Of a DNA stretch of 64,000 nucleotides, positions 35,887 to 46,670 are shown one piece after another. The translations under genes were made by a program, and so were the position numbers. The stretch comes from Rostrohypoxylon terebratum (taxonomy: Eukaryota > Ascomycota > Sordariomycetes > Xylariales > Hypoxylaceae), in the NCBI GenBank assembly GCA_022497145.1, contig MU385923.1:1-64000 (forward strand), read 5' to 3'. Under the pieces are notes generated by a model. That model saw only the letters and a program-made list of their open reading frames with translations, ran no database searches and had not been told where the DNA came from. How positions within the stretch are numbered: position 1 is the stretch's first letter; every line of letters starts with the position of its first letter.

Positions 35887-36017
35887 TGGGAAAGTTAATA
35901 TTCGTCTGTTTCTTCAGAAAAAAAGTCTATTTGTCTTCTCATTCTACCAGTTTACTCTACTTGTAACCCATCGAAACCTGTTAATCGTAGCCAAAATCTG
36001 ACGAAACCATGCGGTAT

Positions 36018-37064
36018 TCAAGCCATAAAGCTCTTAACACCAGAGCTAGGAGACGCACCGTTCCCGTCTCTAACTCCCATCTGCTTCGCCGCCCACCTAG
36101 GCCACTCCCACGGCGCCGGGTATCCGCCAGGCTTCTGGTCATAATAATCCCAGCCATCGATTCCCTTAAGAGTCGGGTACTTCCGATTGAGCGTGTGCAA
36201 AGTCTCCGCGACTTTCGCTAGCGGGACGAAGGGGTCGTAGTCGGGCGTGCTCATCATGCCGACGACGATGCGCTCAGGCTTCCATCCGTTCTTCATCACG
36301 GCATCCACAGTGCTCGTCGACGCGAGTTCGTTCTCTCCATAGTAGAATTGCACGTTGTACCATGAGATGTCCTTACCACAGCGCTTCTCAAGCTGCGAGT
36401 AGCTGAACGCGCTTAGGTTATCGCCGCCGGCCATAGCCGACGAGACGGGGGCGAGCGTGATGACAAAGTTTTGGCCAAAGTCCTTGCGCAACCGCTGGAT
36501 AAGTTTGACAACGGGGTCTAGTCTGATAGCATGGGTGTTTCCGTCGGTATAATCTTCAATGTCGAAGTCCATGCCATCAAAATTGTATTTCTTCAACGTG
36601 TCGTGGAGAACAGTGTAATAGGCATCGAAGGTTGACTCCTCGTTTAAGAGACCCCAGCCACTGCGCATACCCATCGATACTTTCACGCCCGCCTTCTGGA
36701 CGGTCTTCATCTCGGCCCACGCCCAGGAGTTGGAGGAGAGGCCGGGGCTAATATTGACTCCGTCCTTGGCAATCACCATTGTCTTGTTGGCAAATATGGT
36801 CCAAGTTCCCCAGATAACGTTGGTAGCGTAGATTGGGCGTGTGGAGTTGACGAGTTCATTGATGTGTACATGGCTCTCAGAAGATGGCGCGTAGATTGTA
36901 TGGGCATATTGGACGATGCGTTTTGAGCCGCTACTAGGTTTGGGATGGGTACCTGTCGGTGACGATACATAGCCAGAGACAGTCTTAGAGAGGGCAGGTT
37001 CACCGCTGTCCACTGCCCTGAGGATACTAATGTAGCAAAGATGAAAAAGAAGGCTGCGAGGCAT
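36018..37064 (-). CDS. GH18 glycoside hydrolase (chitinase or endo-N-acetylglucosaminidase type)
   Basis: Single-exon gene, 348 aa from ATG 37064. This start is chosen because it gives a hydrophobic secretion-like N-terminus (MPRSLLFHLCYISILRAV); the same frame is open back to 37226 with other Met codons. The GH18 catalytic motif is FDGMDFDIED, with Asp163, Asp166, Asp168 and catalytic Glu170, so the DxxDxDxE signature is complete. Other family strands are VKVSMGMRSGWGLL, FVITLAPVSSAMAGGDNL, ISWYNVQFYYG (substrate-binding Tyr) and GWDYYDQKPGG with its terminal Trp. There is no chitin-binding module. The length and GxDxDxE context fit small fungal class V chitinases or ENGase-like enzymes; exact specificity is unclear. 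It probably acts on chitin, chito-oligosaccharides or N-glycans outside the cell or in the wall. Confidence 0.88.
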   Translation of the reverse strand: MPRSLLFHLCYISILRAVDSGEPALSKTVSGYVSSPTGTHPKPSSGSKRIVQYAHTIYAPSSESHVHINELVNSTRPIYATNVIWGTWTIFANKTMVIAKDGVNISPGLSSNSWAWAEMKTVQKAGVKVSMGMRSGWGLLNEESTFDAYYTVLHDTLKKYNFDGMDFDIEDYTDGNTHAIRLDPVVKLIQRLRKDFGQNFVITLAPVSSAMAGGDNLSAFSYSQLEKRCGKDISWYNVQFYYGENELASTSTVDAVMKNGWKPERIVVGMMSTPDYDPFVPLAKVAETLHTLNRKYPTLKGIDGWDYYDQKPGGYPAPWEWPRWAAKQMGVRDGNGASPSSGVKSFMA

Positions 37065-38304
37065 GTTGAACGGAATGACGTTGTTTTCATCATTTTCACA
37101 ATTGATGATGGTTCTTTTCATCTGATGAGCTTGAAATTCTCTTGACTTCCGACCTTGGCAAGTCACCTCTCTTATATCTAGGGGTGTCGAACATGAACAT
37201 CGCATAGTTTCGTTAAGAGTCCCCATGCCATCGTATAGAAACCCGTAGAGATCCTGTCAACAGTAGTAGCGGTCTAACTGTTTTAGAAACATAATCTCGT
37301 TACGCCATATGTGACGTCGAGGTAAGCTTTGGATTATACAGCCGCACAGGGCTGATGACTTGAGATACAGGGTTTCGCCGTACAATAGTCGAATCAAGAT
37401 AAAAGATCTATCATGGCGTAGTATTCTATTTAAGATGAAGACTGTTCTCATTGGCTCCTCAAGGCGACCAGTCTAGATGATAGCTTGCAATGCCTACACA
37501 GGAGGTTTAAGGATCGGCGATGGACCGGGGACGATCTGCGGAACAGCCCTATACACAGCATCCTGAGACCTATCGAGTAAGACGAAGACCGATAACCGAG
37601 CAACTGCGTCGTTACGATAGCCGTCCTGGCTGCCTTGTTGGAGGAACACTATTACTCGGACTCTTGGACTGATCCGGATATCTATGATGAAGATTACGTA
37701 TAGGTAGTTTGACATTGGCGGCGGATAAAAATAGATATAGTATCTGGAGGTAAAAATCCAGGGTTATGCGAAGGACAAATATATTGATTGCCTCGTAAAA
37801 TGTGATAAATTCCATCGTCGCCCCTCAAAAAAAAGAATCATAGGTACCTGGGTCCTGGGTATCTATACATATACCTACATACATCCCTCTTCCCAAATGC
37901 TCACTCCTGTTTTTTCCTTCTTAATACCGCCCACTCGCACACATCGGGCATATCGAACATACTAGGTTGGTCTGATGTTGGACAGTCTTCCACTTTTCTT
38001 TGTTTCTACTCCTTATCCTTCGCAGTGGTTCACTGTGTGGCCTGAACCGGGGCAAACTCAAGTTCAACCTGAAATCTTTGGAAACAGACCACCCCTTGGA
38101 TGAGTCTCTTTTTTCGTCAATTTCTCAGCCTCGCGTTGGGACTTGAAGAAAAGCTATGAGGGATATCATGCGCTTCTCATTGCTGATTTGATCAAGGATT
38201 TTTGACCGATGCTGACTGCTATTTACATTTTAGGCATTCATTCGTACCAAGTAATTTATCATATACACACGTCCAACTCAGGCTGTTGAAATCAATCTCC
38301 CGCT
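37065..38304. other. Intergenic between GH18 and betaine-aldehyde dehydrogenase genes
   Basis: 1.2 kb with the GH18 promoter at the left and the 3' region of the dehydrogenase at the right. Contains TACCTGGGTCCTGGGTA-like and ACATACCTACATAC motifs near 37842-37885. No supported gene. Confidence 0.5.
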
Positions 38305-39807
38305 CTACAACTTCGAAAACACAGTCGGCATGCTTCCGCCCATCTCAACAAGCGTGCTCTTATTCCTAACCCACGCCTCGAGTCCCCTCCTACCATTTTC
38401 CACCCCAACACCACTCGACTTCCATCCTCCAACCGCCATCTCCGCCGGGCTTTCGCCCCAGGAATTGATCCACGTAATACCCGCCTGGAGCTTCGCGATC
38501 ACGGTATGGCATAGGTCGATATCGCGGCCCACAACACCGGCCGCAAGACCCAACTCCGTCGCATTAGCGCGCGCCACAGCCTCGTCGACCGTATCGTACG
38601 TCAAGACCGTCATAACTGGTCCAAAAATCTCCTCCTTCACAATCTTCATCTCATCCGTACAGTCCGTGAACACAGTAGGTTGGACCCAATACCCCTGCTT
38701 CAGCTCTTCTCCCAAACCCTTCGGCTGCTCCACACCACCGCACAACAGCGTCGCCTTATCCGTCTCGATGCCATGACGCACGTACCGAATGACCTTCTCA
38801 TAGTGCGCCTTGCTGCTCAGCGGGCCGAATTTCGTATCCATATTAAACAGATCGCCCGCGCGCACGAACTTCACCTTCTCCAGCAGCGCCGCCTCGAACT
38901 CCCTCTTCATCGCGCGGGGAACGAACACGCGCGTGCCGTTCGTGCACACCTGTCCGGTACTAAAGAAATTCGCCATCATCGCCACGTCGGCCGCCTGGTC
39001 AACCGCCGCGTCAGGCAGCACGACGAGCGGGCTCTTACCGCCCAACTCCATAGTGACGTACTTCATCTCTCCCGCAGCCGCGCCCGCGACCTTCTTCCCT
39101 GTGCTGACCTGGCCCGTGAAGCTGACCTTGGCGATGCCGGGGTGCTTCGTCAAGTGCGCTCCGACATCGGCGGCCCCGTACACGACGTTGAAGACGCCGC
39201 TCGGGAGCCCTGCTTTCGTGTAGATGTCCGCGAGGTACTCCGCGTGCAGGGGCGTGAACTCGCTCGGTTTGTACACCATGCAATTGCCCGCGGCCAGGCA
39301 TGGCGCGGACTTCCAGAGCGCAATTTGGATGGGGTAGTTCCAGGCACCGATGCCTGCGCACACGCCTAGAGGCTCCTTGGACGTGTACACAGATGCGGTA
39401 GGTCTGAGGCGGAAGGATTCGCCGTTTAGACCCCCGCTGGCGACGAGGCTCGCGAAGTACTCGAGCACGTCTGCGCCGGTGACGATATCCACCGTCGACG
39501 TCTCCGAGTACGGTTTCCCGGTATCATACGTTTCGATGCGCGCCAGCGCATCGTTGTGTTCGCGCAGGAGGGCCACGGCCTTCTGCAAGATGCGCGCCCG
39601 TTCTATGGGCGGCGTGCTGGACCAGGCGGGAAAGGCGGCCTGCGCCGATTGAATCGCGGCATCGACTGATTTCGTCGACGAATTGTGTATCTTGCAGATC
39701 GGTTTTCCAGTCGATGGGTCGATGGTCTCATAACTACCCGAGGACTCTGCCGAGGGCTGCGCTGCACCCGCGAAGAATGTGTGGCGGTCTGCGTCTCTGA
39801 ACCCCAT
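38305..39807 (-). CDS. Betaine aldehyde dehydrogenase, predicted peroxisomal
   Basis: NAD(P)-dependent aldehyde dehydrogenase that oxidises betaine aldehyde to glycine betaine, the second step from choline. Single exon, 500 aa from ATG 39807 ([12 protein letters not shown]). Hallmarks: [44 protein letters not shown] cofactor loop, MELGGKSPL with general base Glu254, [10 protein letters not shown] with catalytic Cys288, and [11 protein letters not shown]. The Trp-Lys-Ser-Ala and QVCTNGTRV context is typical of the betaine-aldehyde branch. The last three residues are SKL, the canonical PTS1 peroxisome signal. The frame is open 32 codons further upstream to 39903, with a Met and a basic, acid-free stretch ([19 protein letters not shown]). 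Head-to-head with choline oxidase across 1.2 kb, which supports the assignment. Confidence 0.9.
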   Translation of the reverse strand: MGFRDADRHTFFAGAAQPSAESSGSYETIDPSTGKPICKIHNSSTKSVDAAIQSAQAAFPAWSSTPPIERARILQKAVALLREHNDALARIETYDTGKPYSETSTVDIVTGADVLEYFASLVASGGLNGESFRLRPTASVYTSKEPLGVCAGIGAWNYPIQIALWKSAPCLAAGNCMVYKPSEFTPLHAEYLADIYTKAGLPSGVFNVVYGAADVGAHLTKHPGIAKVSFTGQVSTGKKVAGAAAGEMKYVTMELGGKSPLVVLPDAAVDQAADVAMMANFFSTGQVCTNGTRVFVPRAMKREFEAALLEKVKFVRAGDLFNMDTKFGPLSSKAHYEKVIRYVRHGIETDKATLLCGGVEQPKGLGEELKQGYWVQPTVFTDCTDEMKIVKEEIFGPVMTVLTYDTVDEAVARANATELGLAAGVVGRDIDLCHTVIAKLQAGITWINSWGESPAEMAVGGWKSSGVGVENGRRGLEAWVRNKSTLVEMGGSMPTVFSKL

Positions 39808-40264
39808 GATTGCCGATATCAATGGACAGTGATTCTTTGCTGTTACACTCCGAAACGCCCTGATATTATAAAACAGAAGATAGCGTTTGCTGATTGTAAG
39901 CACTATCCTTTCGCTGCTTTAGCAAGGCGTCTTGGTTTTCTCGATCGATTAGACCACGAGGCTGGCTATGAATGGTTCCTCGGTTGGCACGTCGTATAAG
40001 TCTTATCTTTAGCAGGGAGGCCCTTGCTCTAGACTATGGCCAATGTGGAAAACGCCACTGAAAATTTTGATGCGTTTACCTAAAGACTAAAGCTTTAGGG
40101 ACGATTAGGGACGATTTCCCGTATTCCTAGCCGCTTTTATTTCGGACGGGGAGGTTGGACTAGTTCGGACCGGATTAGACATGTAACGTCATTCCCAAGT
40201 CGAAGCGGAGAAGTGGTATTGGCACCCTGCGGCTCTTTGACCCCGCCCGATTGGTGAGAGCGAG

Positions 40265-40288
40265 GGGTTAGAGGGTTAGAGGGTTAGA
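40265..40288 (+). repeat. Tandem repeat (GGGTTAGA)x3
   Basis: Three perfect 8-bp units in the choline-pair promoter. Resembles but differs from the fungal telomere unit TTAGGG. Confidence 0.9.
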
Positions 40289-40462
40289 ATGGAATGCAAG
40301 TGATGATCCCGAGATTGATACAGAGATTCCGGAGGAGTTCGGTCTCGCGGCAGCTTAACTTCTTTTGTTTCTAGCGTTGATTACGTCGTCAGATGTTGGA
40401 CAAAGAGTTGTTTTTCGAGATAAGAAACTTCGATGGTCACTGGTGGCAAGCTCCGTTGGCTG

Positions 40463-40489
40463 GTGGTAGGCTTGGTAGGCTTGGTAGGC
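40463..40489 (+). repeat. Tandem repeat of TTGGTAGGC x3
   Basis: Three 9-bp units, the first with G in place of the first T. Confidence 0.9.
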
Positions 40490-41025
40490 TACACTAGAGT
40501 GGGCTGCCAAAATAGCTTCGAGGTTCTTCAAAAGAATGCCCTTGCATTAGCTAAACTTCTGGTAGTATGGGCCAATATGGGGTGTTAGAAAACAGGAAAA
40601 ATTGGCTAAGAATTATTAAGAAGTTTATCTTTTTCCCAACCCAGAATGGGATCAGCCACCGACAAACTAGTGCTCTCCACGCGTTTTATGGCTCATGACG
40701 AGTCAGCCCATTCACCGCCCAGCCCACAGGATTTCGTCTGCATGTGCAGGGACTTGACGCCTTCTCTGGCCAATAATCGATGATAAGAGTTTCATACTAA
40801 AAAACACTTACATGTCAAGACCGAGTCCCGACCCGGCTTGGCAGGGTTGCTCGTCGTCCACCCCGAACGCCCCCGAACAGATCTGGAAATTTTTGTGAGA
40901 TTAATAAACCATCGACTGCCTCGCATCTGGAGCGGTCGAGACCTGCAGCTTATATTTATATGCCCTGCTGATATTGCTGATATTTGACTATTCCTGGACA
41001 AATTAGCTGCTACCGCGACGTCAAC

Positions 41026-42743
41026 ATGACTACTACCCAGCTCCCGATATCAGACTCCGATAAGTACGACTATGTAGTCGTCGGCGGTGGCACAGCTGGT
41101 TGTGTCGTCGCCGCGAGGCTGGCGGAATATCTCCCGCACAAGCAGGTGCTTCTCATCGAGGCCGGTCCTAGCGATTTTATGGACGATCGCGTCCTCGATC
41201 TCAAACAGTGGTTGAACTTGCTTGGTGGTGAGCTCGACTATGATTACGGTACCACAGAGCAGCCTATGGGTAAGTCTGGCACCCCCGCGTTTTACTACAT
41301 CTTATCTTACCGTCATTCCCAACAGGCAACTCCTTTATCAGACATTCGCGAGCAAAGGTCCTAGGAGGTTGCTCGTCACACAACACCTTAATTTCTTTCA
41401 GGCCATTTAAATATGACATGGATATATGGCAATCGTTGGGAGCACGAGGCTGGACCTTTCCCACATTCATGAAGGCTTTGGATAAGTTGAAGAATACCAT
41501 TCAACCCGTGCACCAAAAACACCGCAATCAATTGTGCAAGGATTGGGTCAACTCTTGCAGCTCGGCGCTTAATATCCCCGTGATCAATGACTTCAACAAG
41601 CAGATTTCGCAAACCGGATCCTTGAAACCTGGTGTTGGTTTCTTCTCGGTCAGCTACAACCCAGATGATGGAAGACGGTCTAGTGCATCTGTTGCGTATA
41701 TCCATCCTATTTTGAGAGGCGAAGAAAAGCGACCGAACCTGACGATTTTAACTGATGCTTGGGTGTCGAAGATCAATGTTAGTGGTGATTCTGTTGAGAA
41801 TATTAGCCTAACATTGAAGGATGGTTCATCGCGCGCCGTTAAGGCGAAGGCTGAGATAATATTGGCTGCCGGAGCCGTCGACACGCCTCGACTTATGATG
41901 CTTTCGGGTATTGGACCCAAGAAGCAGCTATCCGATCTTGGCATCCCTGTCGTTCGCGACATTCCGGGTGTTGGTGAGAACTTGCAAGATCACCCTGAGA
42001 GTATTATTATGTGGGAGTTGAAGAAGCCTGTCCCGCCAAACCAGACAACTATGGACTCTGATGCAGGAATTTTCCTGCGTCGTGAGGTGCCGGGAGCCGG
42101 TTCCAAGAAATCGGCAGCAAACCCGCAAGGCCTTTCCGACGGAGATATCGCCGATGTTATGATGCACTGCTACCAGATACCGTTCACGTTGAACACTCTT
42201 CGCCTAGGGTACCCCGATATTCCGGATGGATACGCTTTCTGCATGACGCCGAACATCCCCCGACCCCGTTCTCGAGGTCGACTATACCTTACTTCGGCGG
42301 ACCCCAAGGTCAAGCCGGCTCTCGACTTCCGGTACTTCACCGACCCAGAAGGATACGACGCGGCTACTTTGGTATACGGCATGCGGGCGGCTCGTAAAGT
42401 TGCGGAGCAGGCGCCGTTCAAGGACTGGATTAAGAGGGAGGTTGCCCCTGGACCTCAAGTCCAGTCTGATGAGGATCTGAGCTACTATGCTCGCAAGGCT
42501 GCACACACCGTCTACCACCCATGCGGAACGACGAGGATGGGCGACACTGCCAAGGACGAGTTGGCTGTCGTCGACGAGAAGTTAAAGGTTAGGGGATTCA
42601 AGAACCTACGTATTGTGGATGCAGGTATATTCCCAACTATTCCCACCATCAACCCCATGTTGACGGTTTTGGGTGTCGCTGAAATTGCTGCCGACTTAAT
42701 TGTCAAGGAAGCTATTGCTCAGCAGGAGAGAGCCAGGCTATGA
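41026..42743 (+). CDS. Choline oxidase, predicted peroxisomal
   Basis: GMC flavoenzyme that oxidises choline to betaine aldehyde with O2, releasing H2O2. Model: 41026-41269 and 41326-42743, giving 553 aa. The FAD-binding motif is [19 protein letters not shown] at about 16-34. [16 protein letters not shown] carries His100, aligned with the His that covalently holds FAD in bacterial choline oxidase (GGCSSHNS context). The second GMC signature is [20 protein letters not shown]. The active-site His sits in [12 protein letters not shown] and the Asn in [13 protein letters not shown]. These features favour choline oxidase over generic glucose-type GMC enzymes. The C-terminus is ARL, which fits the PTS1 consensus. 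The intron is GTAAGT...CAACAG. The gene opposes the betaine-aldehyde dehydrogenase, so the pair makes glycine betaine, an osmolyte or nitrogen/methyl source. Confidence 0.92.
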
Positions 42744-43263
42744 TCGAGTCGCACGTTCGACTATCTGTGGGCGATTTCGTGTACGAATGACACCATTCAT
42801 GTTTTAACGAGATTTGTTGGAATTTGGCGCGCGGGTTCAACATAACCGCTGAATGTGGTACAGAGTATAAAGCCATTTCATTTTGACTAGGTATATTATC
42901 AACATAGTATGCGTTACGAACATTGTATATAGAAAGAAAGAACATTGAGAGATTGAAATGTACGAGTTTGATTCTGAAGTTTCATGTGAATTCAAATCTA
43001 AGAAAGAACCGAGCTGTACAGAGTAATACCTTCCAAGTTCATTTGGAAGGTTGAAAGACCATGTGCCTTCCTTCCCTTTCCTGATTCCAGGTTCACCGGA
43101 CTACCCCACCAATTACATAATCCCAGTGGCTGAAAGGCGGTCTACAATCTTCCAGCCACATGGACGCCACGTTCTGGCAGAATCCCCTCCAAAGTCCATT
43201 TTTTTCTCTAAAATTTCCAGAAAGACAATTTTTAATCGGAAGTAAATAGCAACGAAAATCGCA
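42744..43263. other. Intergenic between choline oxidase and DBP4
   Basis: Holds the choline oxidase 3' region and the DBP4 promoter. No supported reading frame. Contains a short inverted pair CCTTCCAAG / TTGGAAGG near 43029-43050. Confidence 0.5.
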
Positions 43264-45744
43264 ATGCCTGCTGTCGCTCGCCCGAGTGGCCGTACACCAC
43301 AAAAGCAGCACAAGCAAAAAGATAATCCGAAGTCTCTTAAGAGAAAAAGAGACCAGGAGGATCTTCAAAAACTGCAAAATGCAGTTGACGAATTTGTAGG
43401 TCGCATCCTCTTCAACTGATGAATATTCGCCGTAAAGAATTTTTGAAGCTAAGAAAATCGTTTCTAGGACCCAAAATCCGAAGACACAACTCAATTTTCA
43501 AAACTACCTCTATCGACACCTACCGCCTCTGGTCTACAAGCATCGCATTTTGAAAACTTAACCGATGTCCAGGCTCGAGCAATTCCTCTTGGCTTGAAAG
43601 GTCGCGATATCCTCGGCGCCGCGAAAACGGGCTCCGGAAAGACTCTCGCCTTCCTCGTTCCCGTTCTAGAGAAACTATATCGTGCACAATGGACCGAATT
43701 CGATGGATTAGGGGCCTTAATAATCTCACCTACGCGCGAGCTTGCGGTCCAAATTTTCGAAGTGCTGCGAAAAATTGGAAGGTATCATACCTTCTCCGCT
43801 GGTTTGGTTATCGGAGGCAAAAGTTTGCGTGAAGAGGCGGAAAGATTAGGAAGGATGAACATTCTCGTTTGCACCCCGGGACGAATGTTACAACACCTCG
43901 ATCAGACCGCCGGATTCGACGTCGATAACCTACAGATACTCGTCCTAGACGAAGCCGACCGAATCATGGATATGGGCTTCCAATCAGCCGTCGATGCGCT
44001 CGTAGAACACCTCCCTAAATCTCGACAGACTATGCTTTTTAGTGCTACGCAAAGCAAGAAAGTTTCCGATCTAGCTAGACTTAGTTTGAAGGACCCCGAA
44101 TATGTCGCTGTCCATGAAGCCGCCGCCGCCGCAACTCCAGCGACGTTATCGCAACATTACCTTGTCACACCCTTGGCAGAGAAGATGGAGACCTTATACG
44201 GTTTCATCAAAGCCAATCTTAAAAGCAAGTTAATTGTTTTCTTATCCTCAGGAAAGCAGGTTCGTTTTGTGTACGAGAGCTTCCGTCATCTACAACCCGG
44301 TATTCCACTTCTACATTTACACGGTCGGCAAAAACAAATCCAACGATTAGAGATTACGAGAAGATTTTCTGCAGCGAAATATTCCTGTCTCTTTGCTACG
44401 GACGTCGTAGCGCGTGGTGTGGATTTCCCTGCGGTTGACTGGGTAGTACAGATGGATTGTCCTGAAGATACCGATACCTACATTCACCGAGTTGGGCGGA
44501 CAGCGCGTTACGAAAGGAATGGCAAGGCGGTATTATTCCTGGATCCAAGTGAGGAGGAGGGGATGTTAAAGCGACTTGAACAACGAAAAGTACCTATAAA
44601 TAAGGTTAATGTGAGGGAGAAGAAGAAGCAGAGCATCCAGAATCAGATTCAGGACATGTGCTTCAAGAATCCAGATCTCAAGTACCTTGGTCAAAAAGCT
44701 TTCGTCAGTTATACTCGCTCTGTTCACTTACAAAAAGATAAGGAGATATTTGATCTAAATAAGCTGGATTTGAACGCATATGCTGCTAGCTTAGGTCTGC
44801 CAGGTGCACCTCAAATTCGATTCCAGAAGGGCGAGGATGTGAAGAAGCTGAAGAATGCGCCCCGCGCTGGAATGTCAAGCGATTCCGAATCCGAGTTTGA
44901 CGAAGATGGGGTAAAGAAAAAGAAGAAGGGCGAGGTCCGAACAAAGTACGACCGTATGTTTGAGCGAACAAACCAAGACGTGTTAACAAGCCATTACGCC
45001 AAGATGATCGACGATGGAGATCAGGGTGCGAATGATGAAGACGACGACGATTTCCTCTCAGCTAGGCGAGTACTACAAGGTGATGATCTAGATGGCGTCG
45101 AGGGAGAGAACACGCCAGCGCTTGGAAAGAAGATAATTGAAGGGCTCGGTGGTGAAGAGCCTTTCGTACTAGATTCTAAGCGCAGAGAGAAGATGCTTAA
45201 GTCTAAGAAGAAGATGCTCAAATTCAAGGGCAAGGGAGATAAGGTGGTATTCGACGACGATGGCGTAGCCCATCATCCATACAGGATTAAAAATGAAGAT
45301 GACTTTATACAGGACGGTTCCGCAGAGGCTCAACGACAGAAGTTTGTCGAAAGTGAAGCGGTTAAGGTCAAGGAGGCTGATATCAATGATAAGCAACTTG
45401 CCAAGGACAGACGACGGGAGAAGAAAGAAAAGCGGAAGGCTCGGGAAGCGATGGAAAATGACGAGGCGATGGGCAACATGCCAAAACTCTCGGGGCTTAA
45501 CGATGGGGAAGATCCCTTGGCTCTTATGGCATCTCTGCCCATTGCAGGAGAGGAGAGTGGCAGCGAGGCGGAAGAAGATAGACGTCCGACGAAGAAGGCC
45601 AAGAAGTGGTTCCAGGACGTTTCGGAAGACGAGAGACGGAAAGCCAAGAAGAGCAAAGGCAAAGGAAAGGTCATCGAAGTTACTGAAGCACTAAATACCC
45701 TGGAGGACTACGAGGCGTTGGCTACTGGTTTACTCGACGACTAA
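43264..45744 (+). CDS. DBP4: DEAD-box ATP-dependent RNA helicase Dbp4
   Basis: Nucleolar helicase for early 40S ribosome assembly (release of U14 snoRNA in yeast). Model: 43264-43395 and 43468-45744, giving 802 aa. Exon 1 encodes the basic N-terminus ([20 protein letters not shown]). Helicase motifs appear in order: Q-motif region near [13 protein letters not shown], motif I AKTGSGKT, Ia PTRELAVQ, Ib [55 protein letters not shown] and [15 protein letters not shown]. After the core, a conserved block ([39 protein letters not shown]) is typical of Dbp4 and separates it from other DEAD-box proteins. The C-terminal 300 aa are acidic and Lys-rich, as in the family. Everything expected is present. 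Confidence 0.95.
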
Positions 45745-46670
45745 AAGAATATATAGGTCTCGATTAATATATTGGCTACCCAGGTAATGATGCAATTGCC
45801 CAATGGTATATTTGAATGAATTATGATACGTCAGCTCGTACCCAGCTGCTGTGAGACGGTGTGACGGTGGACCAACAGCAACATTCGTATCGGACACATG
45901 TTTCTGGTTTAGGCATCGAATTAGCTTTCTGAATTGTTCGGCTGGTTGAATGTTTCTTAAAATTTGGTGCGATATGCAGGTACACATACGGGAGGTGGAT
46001 ATTAACTTGGCATTTTTGGATCCTTTCGTGCTATGGAACTTCTGTAAAGGCCGAGCCGGTTCGATTCCAATGGCTTCTATGACTGTATTATAGTAGGTAT
46101 TCAAGGCCCTTCAACGCTTCAAATAGGGCGTATAGGGGGCGCTGGAGAGGCGGTCCCGAGTCGGGAGCTAGGTACCTATCGATAAGCATAAAGGACCGAA
46201 GGCAAGCACTTTCGAACTCTGGCGACCCCTCCAAGAACCCCACCTATCCCTCATAAGGTTCCACCTCCCAGCGGGCGGTACAGCGGACAACCTTGGAAGG
46301 GGGTTGTAAGAGACCCATAAATATCTTGGTCTTACTGTAAGGCGAAGAACCAACGTCGTATTCTAAGACTTAACATCTAAGCCTCGATAGCTGATGACCG
46401 CCGACACCAAGGTCCACCTTACTCATATAAATCGTCCGACGACAAAACATCGCTGCCTACGTCGACTTTGTCTAATGCGACATCCATAACTGTCTCCTGA
46501 AGTGCAGAGAATGGCAACAGGCGTTCCTTGAATCATCCTGTTATCGGCGTCCGACAAGGACGCAAATATCCAATCTGATCGACAGCTAGAAATCTCGCAG
46601 ACCAGAGTTACACACCACTTACCATATAGACTCAGACGGACATTCTATTTTATAAACAACTGGAAGAATT
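45745..46670. other. Intergenic between DBP4 and FAD synthetase
   Basis: No supported gene. The minus-strand frame at 45730-46104 overlaps the DBP4 3' end and has no domain. The right end is the FAD synthetase promoter. Confidence 0.5.

Larger units (their letters stand above)
39808..41025. promoter_or_regulatory. Divergent promoter of the choline-to-betaine gene pair
   Basis: 1.2 kb between the two start codons. Holds three tandem GGGTTAGA copies (40265-40288), three near-identical TTGGTAGGC copies (40463-40489) and a doubled TGCTGATATT near 40966-40983, close to the choline oxidase start. No specific regulator site is identified. Confidence 0.5.

Noticed and set aside
38680..39369. 229-codon plus-strand frame opposite the betaine aldehyde dehydrogenase
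   Set aside because: Antisense shadow in GC-rich coding DNA; composition is Arg/His-rich with no domain.
40265..40288. Interstitial telomere
   Set aside because: The unit is GGGTTAGA, not TTAGGG, with only three copies; treated as a simple tandem repeat.
45730..46104. 124-codon minus-strand frame overlapping the DBP4 3' end
   Set aside because: No motif. A GGTTCGATTCC string inside it resembles a tRNA B-box, but no matching arms or A-box were found.
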